Below are positions 6,940-8,487 of a stretch of 8,487 nucleotides of DNA, in pieces. Numbering within the stretch: the stretch's first letter is position 1; each line of letters opens with the position of its first letter. Both the position numbers and the translations under genes were made by a program. The notes under the pieces are model-generated. The model was not told the origin of the DNA and searched no databases. It saw only the letters and a program-made list of their open reading frames with translations. Origin of the DNA: an uncultured Collinsella sp. (GTDB taxonomy: Bacteria > Actinomycetota > Coriobacteriia > Coriobacteriales > Coriobacteriaceae); contig CABQWP010000074.1 of assembly GCA_902467875.1 (NCBI GenBank), positions 1 to 8,487 on the forward strand, read 5' to 3'.

Positions 6940-6977
6940 AACGTGCCGCACGCGCCACTTGGCACGTGCGGCACGTT
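6940..6977. terminator. Strong hairpin between metH and the UPF0210 gene
   Basis: The 13-base arms AACGTGCCGCACG (6940-6952) and CGTGCGGCACGTT (6965-6977) are perfect reverse complements. After one mismatch, a further GCC/GGC stack closes an ACTT tetraloop. It starts 26 nt after the metH stop and most likely ends or attenuates the methionine operon. The plus-strand tail (AGAATAGATAAG) is not U-rich, while four A bases precede the stem, so the better U-tract is on the minus strand. Efficiency as a plus-strand terminator is therefore uncertain, and a role as operator or mRNA 3' end protector is possible. Confidence 0.65.
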
Positions 6978-6987
6978 AGAATAGATA
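6959..6987 (+). promoter_or_regulatory. Possible promoter of the UPF0210 gene
   Basis: TTGGCA (6959-6964) and TAGATA (6982-6987) lie 17 bp apart, about 35 bp ahead of the start codon; the -35 candidate matches TTGACA at five of six bases, the -10 candidate only at three. The -35 hexamer would fall within the loop and right arm of the preceding hairpin. This is a weak prediction. Confidence 0.25.
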
Positions 6988-7010
6988 AGACTATGCTCGT
7001 TTTGGCAGAT

Positions 7011-7015
7011 AGGAG
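7011..7015 (+). promoter_or_regulatory. Ribosome binding site deciding the UPF0210 start
   Basis: AGGAG lies seven bases before the ATG at 7023. This favours the 454-aa product, which equals the usual family length, over the longer reading from 6966 that would begin inside the hairpin. Confidence 0.85.
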
Positions 7016-7022
7016 CGCAAGG

Positions 7023-8387
7023 ATGGCGATCACGCCCGCAGAAATCGCGGAAACCCGCGGCATGGTTGAGGAGCAGAACCTCGACATCAGGACCATCACC
7101 ATGGGTGTTTCGCTCATGGGTTGCGGTGACGAGAACCTCGACCGCATGTGCACGAAGATCTACGACCACGTGACGCACACGGCTGAGCATCTGGTCGAGA
7201 CCGCCGAGAACCTCGAGCGCGAGTACGGTATCCCCATCGTCAACAAGCGCGTTTCCGTCACCCCGGTGGCGCAGATCGCCGCATGCTGCAAGGATGAGGA
7301 CCTCACCCCCATCGCGCATGCCCTCGACCGCGCGGCCGAGACGCTCGGCATCGATTACCTGGGCGGCTTCTCCGCACTCGTCCAGAAGGGCATCGGCGAC
7401 GCCGACCGCCGCGTCATCCAGTCCATCCCCCAGGCGCTTGCCACCACGAGCCGCGTCTGCTCCAGCGTCAACGTCGCCAGCCTGCGCGCCGGCATCAACA
7501 TGGATGCCGTGCTCATGGCGGCTCAGACCATCATCGATGCTGCCAAGCTTACGGCGGATGAGGATTCCGTTGGCGCCTCCAAGTTTGTCTGCTTTGCCAA
7601 CATGGTCGAGGACTCCCCGTTTATGGCGGGCGCCGTCCACGGCGGTGGCGAGGCCGACGCCGTCATCAACGTAGGCGTCTCGGGCCCCGGCGTTATGGCC
7701 GCAGCCCTGGAAACGCTGCCCGACTCCGCATCGATGATGGAAGTCGCCGAGAAGATCAAGCAGACCGCCTTTAAGATCACCCGTGCCGGCGAGCTCATGA
7801 GCCGCGAGGCCGCCCATCGCCTGGGTGTCGAGAAGGGCATCGTCGACCTGTCGCTGGCCCCCACGCCTGCCATCGGCGACTCCGTTGCCCGCATCCTCGA
7901 GATCATCGGTGTTGGCACCTGCGGTGGCCCCGGCACGACCTGCGCGCTCGCCATGCTCAACGATGCCGTCAAGAAGGGCGGCGTCATGGCCAGCTCCAGC
8001 GTGGGCGGTCTCTCGGGCGCCTTTATCCCCGTGTCCGAGGATGCCGGCATGATCGCCGCCGTCGAGGCCGGCGCGCTTTCGCTCGAGAAGCTCGAGGCCA
8101 TGACCTGCGTGTGCTCCGTTGGCCTGGACATGATCGCCATCCCCGGCGACACCCCGGTCGAGACCATCGCCGGCATCATCGCCGACGAGATGGCCATCGG
8201 CGTCATCAACAACAAGACCACGGCCGTCCGCGTGATCCCCGCCATCGGCAAGGGCGTGGGCGACTGCGTCGAGTACGGCGGCCTGTTCGGCCGTGCGCCC
8301 ATCATGCCGGTGAACCCCAACGCCGGCACCGTGCTTGCCCACCGCGGTGGACGCTTCCCGGCGCCGCTGAACTCGCTGAAGAACTAG
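7023..8387 (+). CDS. UPF0210 (DUF711, 'PFL family') protein, 454 aa
   Basis: Recognised by the N-terminal block ITPAEIAETRGMVEEQNLDI (3-22) followed by TMGVSLMGC (26-34), by NKRVSVTPVAQIA (74-86), the glycine-rich AVHGGGEADAVINVGVSGPGV (204-224), DLSLAPTPAIGDSVA (275-289), CGGPGTTCAL (300-309) and a C-terminal GGLFGRAPIMPVN (419-431). The family has a fold resembling pyruvate formate-lyase, but its reaction is not established. I see no glycyl-radical RVxGY motif near the C-terminus, so it is not a working formate-lyase. No membrane segment or signal peptide is evident; it should be cytoplasmic. The chain is rich in cysteine, with a Cys88-Cys89 pair and CVC at 362-364; whether these are conserved cannot be judged here. 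In many genomes it follows a small ACT-domain (UPF0237) gene; none lies directly upstream here. It is separated from metH by a hairpin and is probably an independent unit. Confidence 0.93.
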   Translation: MAITPAEIAETRGMVEEQNLDIRTITMGVSLMGCGDENLDRMCTKIYDHVTHTAEHLVETAENLEREYGIPIVNKRVSVTPVAQIAACCKDEDLTPIAHALDRAAETLGIDYLGGFSALVQKGIGDADRRVIQSIPQALATTSRVCSSVNVASLRAGINMDAVLMAAQTIIDAAKLTADEDSVGASKFVCFANMVEDSPFMAGAVHGGGEADAVINVGVSGPGVMAAALETLPDSASMMEVAEKIKQTAFKITRAGELMSREAAHRLGVEKGIVDLSLAPTPAIGDSVARILEIIGVGTCGGPGTTCALAMLNDAVKKGGVMASSSVGGLSGAFIPVSEDAGMIAAVEAGALSLEKLEAMTCVCSVGLDMIAIPGDTPVETIAGIIADEMAIGVINNKTTAVRVIPAIGKGVGDCVEYGGLFGRAPIMPVNPNAGTVLAHRGGRFPAPLNSLKN

Positions 8388-8418
8388 CTGAGGGGGACTG
8401 GCGAGGAGCCCCGGGGAG

Positions 8419-8487
8419 GGCAAATATATAAGGTCGCCTGCTCGGACAGTCCTGACTCGCACGGAGAGCACATTAAGTGCTCTCCGG
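8419..8487 (+). other. Structured non-coding tail running off the window edge
   Basis: After the UPF0210 stop there is a GC-rich stretch, then a sharp AT island (AAATATATAAGG, 8422-8433). GC-rich sequence with short self-complementary pieces follows, such as GGACAGTCC (8444-8452). No open reading frame or ribosome binding site is evident. The AT island resembles a -10 region, although no -35 was found, so a structured RNA or the leader of a gene to the right could begin here. The class cannot be decided from the 69 bases available. Confidence 0.3.
8462..8486 (+). terminator. Perfect 10-bp hairpin at the right edge, possible UPF0210 terminator
   Basis: Arms CGGAGAGCAC (8462-8471) and GTGCTCTCCG (8477-8486) pair perfectly around the loop ATTAA, 74 nt after the stop codon. 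The bases that would show a U-tract lie outside the window, so it is either the intrinsic terminator of the UPF0210 gene or a helix of a longer structured RNA. Confidence 0.5.

Noticed and set aside
6966..7022. N-terminal extension of the UPF0210 protein by 19 residues
   Set aside because: It would start within the hairpin arm and has no ribosome site, while the ATG at 7023 has AGGAG and gives the usual family length.
8408..8416. CCCCGGGG palindrome after the UPF0210 gene as a hairpin
   Set aside because: The arms are contiguous with no room for a loop, so no stable terminator hairpin can form from it.
6648..8471. A 607-codon open frame on the minus strand antisense to metH and the UPF0210 gene
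   Set aside because: It crosses two well-supported genes and the hairpin between them, is rich in Asp/Gly/His/Ala as expected for antisense of biased codons, and has no recognisable motif.

Overview
The window looks like ordinary chromosomal DNA from a GC-rich anaerobic actinobacterium. A gut Coriobacteriia of the Collinsella type is the best guess. This rests on strong G/C third-position codon bias, a type III glutamine synthetase, a short MetH with a separately encoded reactivation protein, and a UPF0210 gene. The genus is inferred from gene content, not proven. No mobile element, CRISPR array, tRNA or rRNA was seen.

Layout. Positions 1-169 are non-coding, with a palindrome at the left edge and the rho-independent terminator of glnN. 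Positions 170-2257 (minus strand) encode type III glutamine synthetase. Positions 2258-2685 are a roughly 430-bp AT-richer divergent intergenic region. It is the least explained part of the window and carries several inverted repeats, three copies of one 8-mer and three mutually complementary segments. Positions 2686-6914 (plus strand) are a compact three-gene methionine operon: metF, a stand-alone MetH reactivation-domain protein, and a three-module metH lacking its own reactivation domain. Positions 6915-7022 hold a perfect 13-bp-stem hairpin. Positions 7023-8387 encode a UPF0210 (PFL-like) family protein. Positions 8388-8487 are non-coding and end in a 10-bp hairpin cut by the window edge.

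How it works together. MetF makes 5-methyl-tetrahydrofolate. MetH uses it, through cobalamin, to methylate homocysteine to methionine. The small middle protein very probably repairs MetH when cob(I)alamin is oxidised, a job done by the C-terminal domain in E. coli MetH. The divergent glnN assimilates ammonia. I recognise no SAM, cobalamin or T-box riboswitch ahead of metF, so the unusual repeats there are the best candidates for undescribed regulation. The coding genes belong to known families; the novelty, if any, lies in the regulatory DNA and in the cysteine-rich tail of the reactivation protein.
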